DNA of 64,000 nucleotides, from the NCBI GenBank assembly GCA_016906335.1, contig JADEYG010000002.1, positions 682,001 through 746,000 of the forward strand, written 5' to 3'. Origin of the DNA: Novakomyces olei (taxonomy: Eukaryota; Ascomycota; Novakomycetes; Novakomycetales; Novakomycetaceae). The position numbers and the translations under genes were made by a program. Position 1 is the stretch's first letter. Each line of letters starts with the position of its first letter. Positions 20,244 through 31,809 of this stretch are shown one piece after another. The notes beneath the pieces were generated by a model. It was given only the letters and a program-made list of their open reading frames with translations, searched no databases and was not told where the DNA came from.

Positions 20244-22922
20244 CTACATCAACTCCCTTGAGGTATAGACAAAGCCGCCACCAAACCAGTAACGCCATAA
20301 AGTACGGCCCCATCCAAATGTAAACAAGGACAAGACATCCCGAGGTCGTGTCCAAAGTACCAGAAGCCGTCCGATCAGCGAAACGGGCACGGGGGATATA
20401 GAGGCGGTTGATGAAAGAGACAGTGTAGAAGTGCTTGAGCCACCAGAAACTGTGCGTGAGCTGTTCCGATGACGGCTGAACGCAAAAGACGATACTCTCC
20501 GTACTTGCGGCCGTCTCTCTGTAAGCAGTTTATTACTTTGCTGCACTTGCAAAAGAGCATTCGGCCGGGTTAAAGGCTGCCGGCCAGAGAAACCGTCAGA
20601 TTTGTCTGCCACACCGCGCTTGTAGACAAGAATTTCCTGATCACTTGCATCGCTACTGCCTTTAACACTTGCTTTCTCCATATTTTTAGGGGCTTCCTTT
20701 TGTACTTTAAAACTGTGCGATGAAGCCTCACTTGTTTCTGCTAACGACTCGGTACTCGGGGTATGAATGCCCTTTGCAAGGACTGAATGCTGGTCGAATT
20801 GCTCGGCAATGTCGGTTTTAATCCGGCTCCCCTCTTCATCTTCACCGCTTACTTTTGCCTTACATTTCGGAGGGATTACGCCCGCGCAAGACTGGTCCAT
20901 TGGCGGCAGGCATCCATAGCAAATAACCGTACTCGTGCGTGTTATCCCGCAGTACCTTGAAACATCAGGCGTCGATCTGCCCGTCGGCCGAACAGGTCTC
21001 CTTCGCCGAATTGAAGTGCGAGTCAGTGGCGATGATTCTGATGATGGAGTCGACCGGGACGATAAAGCGCTTGATTGCGATTTGGAAATGGACGACTGGC
21101 TCCGGCCTGACCTCTGCCTACCCGTCGATGGAAGCAATGCTGTAGGAGATGTTCGAGTTGAAGACGAAGAAGAAGACGAAGAAGAAGAAGACAAAGAAAC
21201 AATAGACGAAAAAGAGGCAGAAGAAGAAGCGTTTGAAGGGGACGCTCGGCGTCTATATCGGCCTGAAGGAGACTTGTATTTGCGAGCAAAAGGCCGTGGC
21301 CGGGGCAAAGGGTTAGTAATCATAAAACTGCACGATCGACAGACTGTAGATCGGCAGGCACTGCAAGCTCTCGCGGGAAACCCCGAGTGGAAAGCGAGTC
21401 CACACAGGGAACAAGAGGAAGCAGAAGCATTATTGTCAGTAGTGCCAGCGAGCTGCAGTACATCAGCAGGAAATGTATCACGCACAGTCATTGTCCTCGG
21501 AGCCTCACATGGCGAACACGTCACATTTGACGTCTCTGTACACGAAGAATGGCAGAGCGGAGGAGTAGCGATATACTTGGCTTTTGATTCAACGGCATTA
21601 CCTTCATCACCCCTTTTAGTATCCGCAATCACATGCACAAAGTTTGTCAGGGGAGATGGTTCACGGAACGATCGAGGCAAGGGCGACATGTCCAGCATTA
21701 AATCCTGTTTTGTACGGGTCAGTCGTGGTGTCTTGGGAATGGAAAGAGAAGAGTTCCAATCGTTGGAAAGCTCTGGAATGCTGGGCTTTGGCCTAATACT
21801 ACGCAAAGGCATTATAGAAGCAGCATCGGTATTGGTCCCACAAAGTGTATCAAAGCTGGTTATATTAGCATCGTCGAGACCAAACAGCCGATCTCTTTCG
21901 GGGCTGGCCATCCGTGCTCTTGCCCTCAAATCGTACATGGACACTGCCTGACGAGTGCGGCCTTTACGAGCAGTCCGCTGTTGCATTTCTGCCTCGTTCA
22001 TGTGTGCTGCAATTACTGGTTCCTGTTCTAGTAGGGAAGCCAAATTAGACCGTCGAAAGCGCAAATTTTTTGTCTGTGACATTTTTAAAAATTGTTGCTG
22101 CTGCTGCCGATTGTCCATGTGAGGCTCCATTGTTGCTACACTACTCCCCTCGTCTAGTTGTGCCCTTTCCGGCAGAGGCAGTTTGTAACACTCGGGACGC
22201 CCTAGTTGCTTTGAGCCACTCCGTGGGCCATCAGCTTTTGTACTCTTTTGCTCCTGTAGACGACTGGCCAAGTTTGCTTCCAGCTGAGCGTGTCTTGGTC
22301 TCAGGAAGCTTCCAGTACCATGGGCCCCAGTATGAGGCCCTTTTCGCAACGCATTTGTCTTTAACCCGTCCTTGCTGCCAGTATCTAGGCCCAAAATTGC
22401 ATCAGCTGCGTCTAGACCCGTGTGCTTTTGCGGGGGCACATACTGCGGCACCCGTGAAGGAGGGGCAAGCCGAATATTGCCCTCACTGGCTTTGCGAGCA
22501 CGCAAAGGACCCGGTGAAAATCGGCCTTCTTTTGAATATCGGCCTTCTTCTCTACACACTGCCGTCGTATAAAAGGCATTGCTGCTCTGTAGTGGTGCCA
22601 TTACAGGCGGAGGTTCGCGCAGAATCGAATACGCACTTTCGCACTCAAAGTCACTGTCGTCAGATCCACTGCTGTACTCGCAAACGGACTCGTCGTTTTG
22701 ATTGCCGCCCTCCTCTTTGCCCAAAGGCGGTGAAAAATAAACGGGAATATCAGCGGCACACGTATGTGCCATTTTGCTCCCGTCGTGGCCGCCTAGATCT
22801 GCTGATAAATTGGCAAACTGCTTCTCGCAGGTGCCTTCTTGAGCGTGTCGAGGCCACTGGAAAATGCTCGTCTGGGTTGCCGGCCGGTGCAACCCAAGCG
22901 CGGCCATTGCCGGAAGAGACAT
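20244..22922 (-). CDS. Serine-rich protein with a split FYVE-like zinc finger
   Basis: This intronless gene of 892 residues is mostly low-complexity and disordered. Residues 504-531 hold three CxxC pairs: CSLC (504-507), CSAC (520-523) and CRSC (528-531). About 137 residues later comes CYGC (668-671), preceded by Cys658. Between them lies a basic, Ser-rich insert with an uninterrupted run of 11 Ser. The spacing C-x2-C-x12-C-x2-C-x4-C-x2-C...C-x2-C is that of a FYVE/rabphilin-type finger with a very long loop. The C-terminal 45 residues are hydrophobic and aromatic (FGWGRTLWRYWFGGG) and may bind a membrane. A role at endosomal membranes would follow if the finger binds PI3P, but the usual RHHCR basic patch is absent. 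No named orthologue is recognised. Confidence 0.8.
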   Translation of the reverse strand: MSLPAMAALGLHRPATQTSIFQWPRHAQEGTCEKQFANLSADLGGHDGSKMAHTCAADIPVYFSPPLGKEEGGNQNDESVCEYSSGSDDSDFECESAYSILREPPPVMAPLQSSNAFYTTAVCREEGRYSKEGRFSPGPLRARKASEGNIRLAPPSRVPQYVPPQKHTGLDAADAILGLDTGSKDGLKTNALRKGPHTGAHGTGSFLRPRHAQLEANLASRLQEQKSTKADGPRSGSKQLGRPECYKLPLPERAQLDEGSSVATMEPHMDNRQQQQQFLKMSQTKNLRFRRSNLASLLEQEPVIAAHMNEAEMQQRTARKGRTRQAVSMYDLRARARMASPERDRLFGLDDANITSFDTLCGTNTDAASIMPLRSIRPKPSIPELSNDWNSSLSIPKTPRLTRTKQDLMLDMSPLPRSFREPSPLTNFVHVIADTKRGDEGNAVESKAKYIATPPLCHSSCTETSNVTCSPCEAPRTMTVRDTFPADVLQLAGTTDNNASASSCSLCGLAFHSGFPARACSACRSTVCRSCSFMITNPLPRPRPFARKYKSPSGRYRRRASPSNASSSASFSSIVSLSSSSSSSSSSSTRTSPTALLPSTGRQRSGRSQSSISKSQSSALSSRSTPSSESSPLTRTSIRRRRPVRPTGRSTPDVSRYCGITRTSTVICYGCLPPMDQSCAGVIPPKCKAKVSGEDEEGSRIKTDIAEQFDQHSVLAKGIHTPSTESLAETSEASSHSFKVQKEAPKNMEKASVKGSSDASDQEILVYKRGVADKSDGFSGRQPLTRPNALLQVQQSNKLLTERRPQVRRVSSFAFSRHRNSSRTVSGGSSTSTLSLSSTASISPVPVSLIGRLLVLWTRPRDVLSLFTFGWGRTLWRYWFGGGFVYTSRELM

Positions 22923-23076
22923 CAGATCATATCGCGCTCTTCTGAGCCAATTCCCGCGAGTTTAGGCGCTCATTCGAACAAGTGCAATTTACAGATTGCC
23001 TGCATATACGGTTGTTGTTTATTTGTAAACAAGAGCGTGGTAGCTAGTCTATATACGGCTATAAGAAAAGCAGTAC

Positions 23077-23156
23077 TTTACAATATAGTACATTTACAAT
23101 ATAGTACATTTACAATATAGTACATTTACAATATAGTGCATTTACAATATAGTATA
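23077..23156. repeat. 16-bp tandem repeat, five units
   Basis: The unit TTTACAATATAGTACA occurs five times in register, with the last two units carrying single changes. Confidence 0.9.
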
Positions 23157-24204
23157 CAATAACATCATACGCACGGTAGTCGTATATTATGTGCACAGTA
23201 ATAAATTATAAGCAATATCGAGAATTTTTGGTGGGTATTGTAGCGTCCGACAGCGAAGATATCATCGGCCGACCGTATTCTTATAAGGAATGAACTGCTT
23301 CAGCTGCGTTACTCAAAGCCCAAAAAAAGATCACGCGTACAAAGTCTTTGTGGAAAGAATCAAATAAACAGAGCATTAATACGAGCAGAATAGTCTAAAC
23401 GTTTAAACAGTCTAGTAACAACTTCAATTAGGCTATATTAACGTTGCCATGTTTGGCATGTCTTACAAGTGAGCCGTGCTTTTTATGTGCGCAAGCGCTG
23501 TACTTTGTAAATGAACCAGTTCCATGGAAATGGATGGATAGACGGGACTGCACAATTATTGTCTACAATATCTACAATCCGCACCTCGAAAGTCTAGCTC
23601 AGCCTACGTAGCGTAAAGGGCGCACAATAAAAAGTACAGTTCGTACGGCCATACACTAGTCGCCTTTAGTTTATACGCCTTTAATGAAGCGAGTGAGAAA
23701 GAAAGTTTGGCGTAAATTTTACCGCTGCGAGTCACTAATCTTAGACAAAGCGCACACAGCAATCAGCCACGCGTCATTTACCAATCATGCTTAACCACCT
23801 ACGCGTATCCCATCAAAGTGTCAGTAAAGGCCACTACATTTCAAGTTCAAAGTGCCACTCCTCCCACCCCATCATCAGAGGGAAATCTCCGCGACGACAC
23901 TGCGCTAAAATTATTCGGTATAGCAGCAGCCCAATAAATCTGGGTTATTTATATACATAATTTGTATAATTAAATCTCCGGTGGGCCAACGTGTTTCCCG
24001 CGCTAATATAATATCTATGAAAAATAAAGCAAACAGCCAACGCCAAGAGACAAGGGCAGAGACTGATCATCAAGCCGAAGCTTTTTGAGAATGTTTCAAG
24101 TCTTCAGTGTATAGAGCGGCAATCTAAATATACTGTGCACGGCAATACAAACCGCATCTTCAATCCAACTGGCTCCGGCGCTTTATACATAAATAAATAA
24201 ATAA

Positions 24205-24342
24205 TACTATATTATACTATTATATTATACTATTATATTATACTATACTATATCATACTATACTATATTATACTATAATATTATACTATACTATTATATT
24301 ATACTATTATATTATACTATTATATTATACTATATTATATTT
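24205..24342. repeat. AT-only array of TATACTATTA/TATACTATATTA units
   Basis: Imperfect tandem array of ACTATTATATTAT-like units, about 200 bp upstream of the LCCL gene. Confidence 0.85.
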
Positions 24343-24544
24343 AGAACAATCACGGCCATGTGACAGGCAGCCAATCTGAGAATAATTGGATTGAGAAACA
24401 TAATCGCGATCACGCGGGAGGCAGCTGACACGGAGGAAAAGGGAAAGTAACGAGGACGAATCGGCAAACAAGGGAATATCAAAACAGTAAAAATAGAAGG
24501 AAAAAATAAAGGGTATATAAATATAAATATAAAGGGCGGCAAGT

Positions 24545-26398
24545 ATGTACCGTCCGCTGCCAATGGCTAATGGCCGGGAGACTGGAGCCGATTCGGCCAT
24601 CAGCGATCCCTGCTCTCCCACCTCAGAAGACTCTACTTCCTATTCCCCTACAGACCAATCCAAAAGCGCTGTGAGTAAATTCTTAACGCTAGCTCGGCAA
24701 TGGACACAGTGGGCTTTAGGCCCTTCGTGGGAGAAGCGCGGCCCAGATCGACCGGGCCCTGTGATCGGCCGTGCAGTGCTTCCGCAAGTGCAGCAGCCAA
24801 TAGTTCGAGTGAACGAGTGGCTGGAGCGAAATCGAGCCCGGGGCAAATGTGCAAAGTACGTCTTTTTTACAGTTTGGCTCATTGTACTCTGTGTGCTGAT
24901 TGTCGATTCCTCATTTTCCGCTCGCACAATGCTTGGCCGGCCTGATATTGAGAGCACTACGTCATCGCTCTGGCGACCCCGCAATGGCTGCGGCATGCGT
25001 GGGATGGACTGCGAACCCTTTGACGGAGCTTCTCGGTCAATCCGTTGCCCAGCCGCTCCCGCCAGTGTAATTTTGCATAGCCCTTATGACTTTGGCAATG
25101 CCCGGGCTGAGCGAACTCAACTGGTTATCGGAGGCGGAGATGCCGAACGGACTTACCGGGCCGATTCGTGGCTGTGTCCGGCGGCTGTTCACGCTGGGGC
25201 TGTGAGCCCACGAGTGGGTGGATGTGCAATTGTAACATTGGTGGGGGAGCACTCAAACCACATAGGCGTACGGCGAAACGGAGTGCAAAGTATGGACTAC
25301 AATGGCACTTTTCCCAAGAACTACAGGTTTATGCCTGCTCGCTCTGTCGGCAGCCGACACTGTCGCTCATTGATCTGGTCAATTATGGCGTACAATGTTG
25401 TAATGATGGCAGTTTGGGGACTCTTTGCTACTGCTGCCGAGTTTTTCTGGGCAGTCTGCACCGTAGGGTTTCTGCATGTTATTATGGTGACAGATGTTCC
25501 CACGCTTCATCCGGCCACGGCTGACAAGGCCCTCGAACTGACTACTCAACGGCTTTTTCCCACACTGGCGGTGTGCTTTTGTATATGGAGACTCGCTGCC
25601 AGATTCACTCTGGCGCGCTTAGAGCTTGTAGCCCCCATTGAACGAATGCTCTATTACACGGGCACTTTTTGGGTGGGCGCCTTAATAAATATTACAGGCG
25701 CTGCTATTCCCATTGATAGACTGGTGGCGGCTGATATGGCTAACGTTCCGGGGCAAAGAGCCGCTCTCGCAATGGTGGCCATATTAATTCTCGTGATTGC
25801 CGCCGGTCAGATTTATATGTTTAGAAAGCATGGGATGCTAAGATGGTACTTGGGCTGCTACATAGCCGGCTGCACTTGTATTGGCCTACTGTTCGCTATC
25901 CCGGGCGTCCATCCGCACCTGCACCATTATTTTATTTCTTTTTGTCTGCTTCCCGGCACAGGTTTACAGACCCGGCCCTCCCTACTTTACCAGGGTTTCC
26001 TACTCGGCTGGTTTATCAATGGCGCCGCCCGGTGGGGGTTCGATTCTATCCTTGTTACCACGATAACAATGATCAGGGAAGCTCCGAGAGGCACACATCT
26101 GCCTCATTTCGAAACAAACCCGGAAAACTGGGATTCCGAATCCATGATCGTTCGCTGGAACACCCTGACCAGCCCGTGGGATGAAGTTTCTGTGCTTGTT
26201 GATGACGTCGAACAGTACCGCGATACTGCATCGTCTTTTTGCCTCAAGGATTTGGCAGACAGTGCGCCAGACTGGATGTCATTGCCTCATTACGTTCGAC
26301 TGGCATATGTTCATGATGGCATGACGCATGATTATACGCGTGCTGCTACTATATACCCCAATGGAAGTTTTGTTAGTGCGCCTTCGGGCGCTTCATAG
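24545..26398 (+). CDS. LCCL-domain multi-pass membrane protein
   Basis: This intronless gene of 617 residues starts with about 100 hydrophilic residues and a first membrane helix (about 104-122, KYVFFTVWLIVLCVLIV). An LCCL domain follows at about residues 149-265: CPAAPASVILHSPYDFG, YRADSWLCPAAVHAG, GGCAIVTLVGE and FPKNYRFMP, with the expected four Cys. Several further helices run from about 275 to 490. The C-terminal ~100 residues are soluble. Fungal LCCL proteins of this shape are conserved, but their role is not well known; the LCCL fold should lie on the luminal or extracellular side. A TATATAAATATAAA stretch just upstream may serve as TATA element. Confidence 0.9.
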   Translation: MYRPLPMANGRETGADSAISDPCSPTSEDSTSYSPTDQSKSAVSKFLTLARQWTQWALGPSWEKRGPDRPGPVIGRAVLPQVQQPIVRVNEWLERNRARGKCAKYVFFTVWLIVLCVLIVDSSFSARTMLGRPDIESTTSSLWRPRNGCGMRGMDCEPFDGASRSIRCPAAPASVILHSPYDFGNARAERTQLVIGGGDAERTYRADSWLCPAAVHAGAVSPRVGGCAIVTLVGEHSNHIGVRRNGVQSMDYNGTFPKNYRFMPARSVGSRHCRSLIWSIMAYNVVMMAVWGLFATAAEFFWAVCTVGFLHVIMVTDVPTLHPATADKALELTTQRLFPTLAVCFCIWRLAARFTLARLELVAPIERMLYYTGTFWVGALINITGAAIPIDRLVAADMANVPGQRAALAMVAILILVIAAGQIYMFRKHGMLRWYLGCYIAGCTCIGLLFAIPGVHPHLHHYFISFCLLPGTGLQTRPSLLYQGFLLGWFINGAARWGFDSILVTTITMIREAPRGTHLPHFETNPENWDSESMIVRWNTLTSPWDEVSVLVDDVEQYRDTASSFCLKDLADSAPDWMSLPHYVRLAYVHDGMTHDYTRAATIYPNGSFVSAPSGAS

Positions 26399-27884
26399 AG
26401 TATGACACTGGTAGAGGAGGAGAGAAGAGAGATGAAGCTATTTGTTTGCGTGGGTTTGCATTAAGGGCGTGGGTCTCGTCATTTTCATTTTCTTTTTCTT
26501 TTTCTTTTTCTTTTTCTTTTTCTTTTTCATTTTCATTTTCTTTTTCGTTTTCATCGTCTGCTAAAATTATTCAAGAAATTCAACATTGATGAATAGCATT
26601 ATAATGTCTGCGTTTAGATAATTGCGCAGTAATCTACTACTGTGTTGGATGAAGAGCGATGCGGACTACATGTCTTGTCCTTAAAATTTTTGCAAAATAA
26701 ACCAATTGATACAATTGATGGCTATTTTGTAGGCTGCCTTTGTCGGTCAAGCGACTAGTCGTCGCTCCTTGCATATCTCGCGACGGGATCTATCTTATCA
26801 TTTAATGTACGAAACTTGCCCTTGCTCGAGCCTTGAAAACGGAAGTAAAGGTTTCGAGGGTCCAACAGAATGCTCTGATTCTAACTAATAAAGACTTGTT
26901 TTATTTTCTATTCGACCAAGATTTTGTATTCTTCGCGTACCTCAGACCTGGCCATGATGAAGATAAAAGAGCACGAAAAGACTCAGCACGAAAAGAATCA
27001 GCCACTGGCATTGCTATGGTACACAATGTGTAGACAAGATTGGCTTCATATAAACGGTGCGTGAAAATCGTTGAAAATCACGAAAGAGCATACAATTGGT
27101 TTATTGGACCCACTAATATTGCAGTAGCGTGTACGTGTAAAAATAGCCAAGGCCCCCCAGATCGGAACAAATCCGGTAAAGTTTCCTAGAGAGAATAGTC
27201 AGGCGTTGCTGAGTAATCAAATTATTCGGGTTATGAATGAATTACAGGTAGAGCACAAGTCTATTTGCCCCTCGTCTCGTTACTTTTCGCTTGGGAAGTT
27301 CCTATTTGAGATACCCTCCGAACATAAAGATCTTGCTGATTATCGGCTTAGTAATGCAGCTTGTACATATTTTTCGAACTATCTCCGAGACAATTAGACA
27401 ATTCCCTATCCCACACGAAAAGCCTATTTTGTCGTTAATCTGATCGTACCATCAATCTCCATTATAGGCAAACCTGTATTACCCTAAATTCTGGGGATTT
27501 GTATCGTGGGAAGAGAGCATCGCAACCTCAAAGGCATACTAGTCCAGATAATAGTACGGTCAGGAAAAGAGTCTCGTTCAATTTAAACTCTATAGTTATA
27601 CATTGGCTTAAATGCCCCATACTGAACTACTAAACCTAAATTTCTCGGCGTTTGCGATTAGACCAACGCTTGATTATGACTCATTATTGCCGTATCTGTC
27701 AAACGCGAGATCCGAGCAAAATCTGGAGATTTAAGACAAAAAAGGGTACACAGTAATCGTGTTTCGAGCCACAAATATATAGTGTAATTTATATACAATT
27801 AAATATGCAGTACGTCTCAAATGGTATATATATAGGCGATCAGGGATCCATGGCCCAAGTCGCTGCGCTTTTGCTCTTGACAAG
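26399..27884. other. Intergenic region, 1.5 kb
   Basis: Contains the TTTTTC array (26481-26552). Two short plus-strand frames (26833-27033 and 27206-27397) have no recognisable features. I see nothing else that can be supported. Confidence 0.5.
26481..26552. repeat. (TTTTTC)n polypyrimidine array
   Basis: Hexamer-like T/C tract of about 70 bp in the 3' flank of the LCCL gene, with TTTTCA variants at both ends. Confidence 0.9.
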
Positions 27885-29594
27885 ATGCCCTTTACACCAA
27901 TAAAACCCAAACTTTTAATCAACGGCGAGGTAACGAATAAGTGAAGAGCTCTTCGCCGTTCTCTTCTCCCTGAAATGCTGAGCTAACAAGTATCATAGCT
28001 CGTTGACGCTTCTAACAAGGAAACCTTTGAACTCTACAATCCGGCGACACTTGAAAAGGTCGCAGATGGTCGGTGCACATGTTTTGCCTTCCACATTTGA
28101 CCTGCAGTCTTGCAGCGCTTGATTGCTGTCAAAGTATCTGGCAATCAAGGAATTGGCTCGTCTTTTATTCTCTTTTTTATATTTATTTTCTTGTTCAGTT
28201 TCGAGGACAGTGTCCCTTTCCCGTCTCTCCAAGTACTGACTACTGCAGTCCCCGAGGCTACGGAAGAGGACACAAATGCTGCCGTGGCAGCGGCTAAAGC
28301 AGCTTTTCCCAGTTGGTCAGCTATGGCCCCGGAAGCCAGAGGCGCCTGCCTTAAACGACTGGCCCAATTAATCAGCGAAAACGTGGATGAACTCGCTTTC
28401 CTCGAGGCCATTTCTATGGGCCGACCAGTCTCTACGTTCTTTGAAGGCCGCGCAATCGTGGAAGAGTACGAGCACTACTCTGAAGCCTGGTCGGCTAATC
28501 TGGGCCAGACTAGTTTGAACACTCCGGGCTTTGTAAACATGACTTTTCGCCAGCCCTTTGGAGTCGTAGCGATTATAATCCCGTGGAACGTCCCCTTGGT
28601 CTTTTTTGCACTTAAATCAGCTCCGGCACTGATTACGGGCAACACTGTCGTACTGAAATCCAGCGAAAAGGCGCCGTTGACCTCGGCCAAAGTAGCGACG
28701 CTTATAAAGGAAGCAGGATTTCCACCGGGAGTGTTTAATGTTATTTCTGGCCACGGCCAGATTTCGGGGCAGGTACTGTCTGGTCACATGGACGTTAGAG
28801 CTCTGAGCTTTACGGGGTCCACTCGCACTGGTAGACTGATTCAAAAGGCGGCAGCTGCTTCCAACTTGAAAAAGGTCATGCTGGAGCTGGGCGGGAAATC
28901 TCCCGCTCTTGTCTTTGAAGATGCTGACCTGGAGAGGGCAGTCAAGGCGACTGCGCAAGGGATCCAGTTTAATAGTGGGCAAATATGTATGTCAAACTCC
29001 CGGATTTATGTGCAAAAATCGATAAGCGAAGCGTTTGTACAAGCATTTAAAACGCATTTCACAGACATAAGAGCCGGAGATCCCACAGAGATGTCGACGA
29101 ATCATGGGCCACAGGCGGATGAAGTGCAGTTCAATACGGTAATGAAGTACATTGAGGAGGGGAAAAAGGTATCGCGCGTAGTCGCGGGTGGAAAATCACA
29201 GAGGAGTGAGGTGGACAAGTCTTTGCGGGGCTATTTCATCGAGCCTACAGTGTTTGTAGACGCCCCGGAGACAAGCACGATTGCTCAAGAGGAAATTTTT
29301 GGACCGGTTGTAATGATCAACACGTTCGAGTCAGAGGAGCAAATTGTTTCTTTGGCCAACAATACAGAGTATGGATTGTACGCTTCTATTTTCACCCGAG
29401 ACGTGAGCAGAATAATGAGGATGGCGAAGGCAATTGACGCTGGTATAGTTGCAGTAAACTGTAGCAGTCCAACTCACAGCAAAGACCTGCCGTTCGGTGG
29501 TTACAAGAGCTCTGGTCAAGGGCGGGAAGGCTGGCAGGATTCTATGGATAATTTCTTGGAAAAGAAAACAGTGGTTATCAAGCTTGACGACTAG
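27885..29594 (+). CDS. NAD(P)-dependent aldehyde dehydrogenase
   Basis: Three exons, 27885-27929, 27999-28068 and 28249-29594, give 486 residues. The enzyme oxidises an aldehyde to the acid. The spliced N-terminus reads MPFTPIKPKLLINGELVDAS, followed by ETFELYNPATLEKVADVPEA, the standard opening. Catalytic features are the Cys in NSGQICMSN, the general-base Glu in VMLELGGKSP, the cofactor loop FTGSTRTGRLI and the oxyanion Asn in IIPWNVPL. No mitochondrial signal is visible, so it is probably cytosolic. The natural aldehyde is not evident. Intron 2 (180 bp) has an unusual donor GTCGGT but a clean TACTGAC...CTGCAG end, and the join recovers the expected sequence. Confidence 0.95.
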
Positions 29595-30260
29595 TCCATT
29601 AGAGATCGCAAACGGCCGAGAAGGTGTTGGATAAGCGCGCCTGCCTATATTATTTATATTAGGGTTAGTAAGGGTTAAATACATTGTTGCACTGGTCGCC
29701 TATTAATAATTGTTTGCTATATTTGTCGAACGGACACATGTTTTTGAGCATTCAACTCCGTTCAATGTGCGTTTTAAATTACGAAATTGCTGCTATTAGC
29801 ACAGTAAAAAGTACATCAATGGGTCAAACGAAATAAATTGTTTTATTAACAATTTTATTAATCGTTTAATTAATTAATATAAATAATATTTGCACCTATT
29901 TAATAGTACATATAGCTAGTAAAAACGAATTCAATTACTCCTCAACCTGATCATATATGTTCTAGATAACAGGCAATACAGAAATATTTGCTGACACGGC
30001 AACTTTGCACGAGACTTAAAATCCGATTCAGTCCATCAAAACGAGCAATTGACACATTTTTAAGGTTGCCAAAAATGATTATAACAAGCAAAAATCCACT
30101 GCTAGCTATGCTCGCAGGACTGCATAATTTAGACAACACTGTTGTTTGTATAGTACAATAATAAAGGAATAAAAATAAAGTAAACAGATATGTAGAAAAT
30201 AAATAATATAAAATTGAATAAATATATCTATAAATGACATTTGTATAGCTAATGCCGTAT
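29595..30260. other. Convergent 3' flanks with a paired AGGGTTA motif
   Basis: AT-rich. AGGGTTAGTAAGGGTTAA lies at 29661-29678. A 130-codon hydrophobic frame on the minus strand (29951-30343) overlaps the next gene and is not credible. Confidence 0.5.
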
Positions 30261-31809
30261 TCACATGCTGTATCGTGTATTGTAAAACACCTGTTTAAAC
30301 GCAAAAGCCGGCACCGGTGGGTACCCCATCTCCGCCATATCATTCAGCTCGTACCCAGAAGCAAAAGGCGTAAAAGGCGCGTAAAACGTCGGTGAAGCCA
30401 TTGCTGGAGCGACTGGAAGTGCCGTGGCCGGTGGAGTCGTCCAAGGATCCATGAAATGCTTTTGTGGAAAGTATACGCCGTGAGCCGACTGAGGTGCTGC
30501 GGCTGGCCAAGCGTGTTCTCTATATAGCGGCAGATTGGATACACTCGGAACGGAAGAAGTAGTGCTGCTTCCCCCGTCAGAAAGTCGTCCGCCTATGTGA
30601 TCGTAAGGGTGGTACATTGGAGTTGGAGGGTATATCGATGAAGGGTATATCGAGCCGTCCTCGCTGTTTACACTTTCTCTGCGATCTTGGTCAGTTGCAG
30701 CGGAATCGAACCCGTCTCCCAGCGCCGCCATTGTATGCTGCAGTTGGCGATAGACCTGTCCGCTCCAATACTTGTCCAGCCGAAGACGGAGCGTACGGCC
30801 CATAAACTCGACTCCATCAAACTGCTTTATAGCATTCACAGCTTGTTCTGGAGTAGAAAAAGTAGCAGTTCCCCATCCGCGCGATCGGCCGCTCGGAACA
30901 GTCGCAATATCGATCCGGAGAATGTGTCCTGCTGGCCGCAAAAAGTCTTTAAGTTCCTGCCAGTGACAGGAAAAGGAGAGCTAAAGTTAGAACAGAACAA
31001 CGTAAAGCAAATGTCTCAACATTGAAGAGTAGAACGCTTACATTTCCAACAAATACGACGAGGCAATCATTGTCTTCTTCAAACTCATCGCTGGCTGCTG
31101 GCTTGCTGTATAGTTGGCACAAGTTTGCGGGATCGGGAACGATGCTTATTGTATGGCCGTGCCATACTATTCCATTTAGGCGGTCTGTGAATTAGAACAC
31201 TCAGTATCTAAATAAATATTTTAATAAAACAAATATTAAACGTATAACAAACAAATAATAAATAATAATAAATAATAATAAATAATAATAAATAATAATA
31301 AAGAGAAATAAATAGTAAAGAGAAATAAATATGAATGGGACGACAGAACTAATAAATAGATAAACGTGTATTTAGCCAGACAAAGTACGTTTACAGAGAC
31401 GAATAATTTGGGACTAAACAAATCATATAACGGCAACGATTGAAACTTACCCTGACACGCGGCCGCACTTTCTGCGTCAGGCACAATTACAATACCATGA
31501 CTTGAACCAGTCTGGACCGGAGGAACGATGACCTCCACGCGAAGAACCGGAGACGCTTTGCGAAATAAATCTTTAAGATCCTGCCATCTTGTCCGGTTGG
31601 GTAACTAGCAACGATGAGCACAACGAACCTTTATCGGCAGTCCTTACATTTTTAACTAGCAAAAGAACTTCGTTGTTTGCAGACGCGATATCGGCAGGAG
31701 AAGCGACGCTATCGTCAGAACACTCACAAGTCACATTCTCCGCTAGCGCCACTGGCGGCTTGGGTAACGATTTCGGAGACGGTGGCTCAGATAAAGATGC
31801 GGTGCACAT
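30261..31809 (-). CDS. Two-RRM RNA-binding protein, Gbp2/Hrb1-like
   Basis: Four exons on the minus strand, 31648-31809, 31451-31604, 31042-31184 and 30261-30980, give 392 residues over introns of 43, 266 and 61 bp. RRM1 reads EVLLLVKNLPNRTRWQDLKD and RRM2 reads CLVVFVGNLSFSCHWQELKD. Both carry the WQ(D/E)LKD signature of the yeast Gbp2/Hrb1 shuttling mRNA-binding proteins, and in both an intron falls right after the RNP2 Asn codon. RRM2's RNP1 is SRGWGTATF. The C-terminal ~160 residues are Pro/Tyr/Ala-rich and disordered. The SR/RGG N-terminus of Gbp2 is missing, so orthology is uncertain. Two AG acceptors lie in tandem before RRM2; only the first (30981) restores the full RNP2 helix. A 5' UTR intron upstream of 31809 is possible. 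Confidence 0.85.
31255..31302. repeat. (AAT)n-type array inside an intron
   Basis: AATAATAATA blocks form a 48-bp array within intron 2 of the RRM gene and account for part of that intron's length. Confidence 0.85.

Larger units (their letters stand above)
22923..24544. other. Intergenic region, 1.6 kb, repeat-rich
   Basis: This is the divergent promoter region between the zinc-finger gene and the LCCL gene. It holds a 16-bp tandem repeat (23077-23156), AAATAAAT runs at about 24189 and a TATACTATTA-type AT array (24205-24342). No reading frame with family features was found. Confidence 0.5.

Noticed and set aside
20935-21951. A 338-codon plus-strand frame opposite the Ser-rich zinc-finger gene
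   Set aside because: Its acidic runs are the complement of poly-Ser codons. The minus-strand reading has the ordered CxxC pairs and a complete gene structure.
30690-30720. GGTTCGATTCC, like a tRNA B box (minus strand)
   Set aside because: The flanking bases do not form a T stem or acceptor stem, and it lies in an RRM-gene exon. A similar GGTTCGATTC in the LCCL gene was rejected for the same reason.
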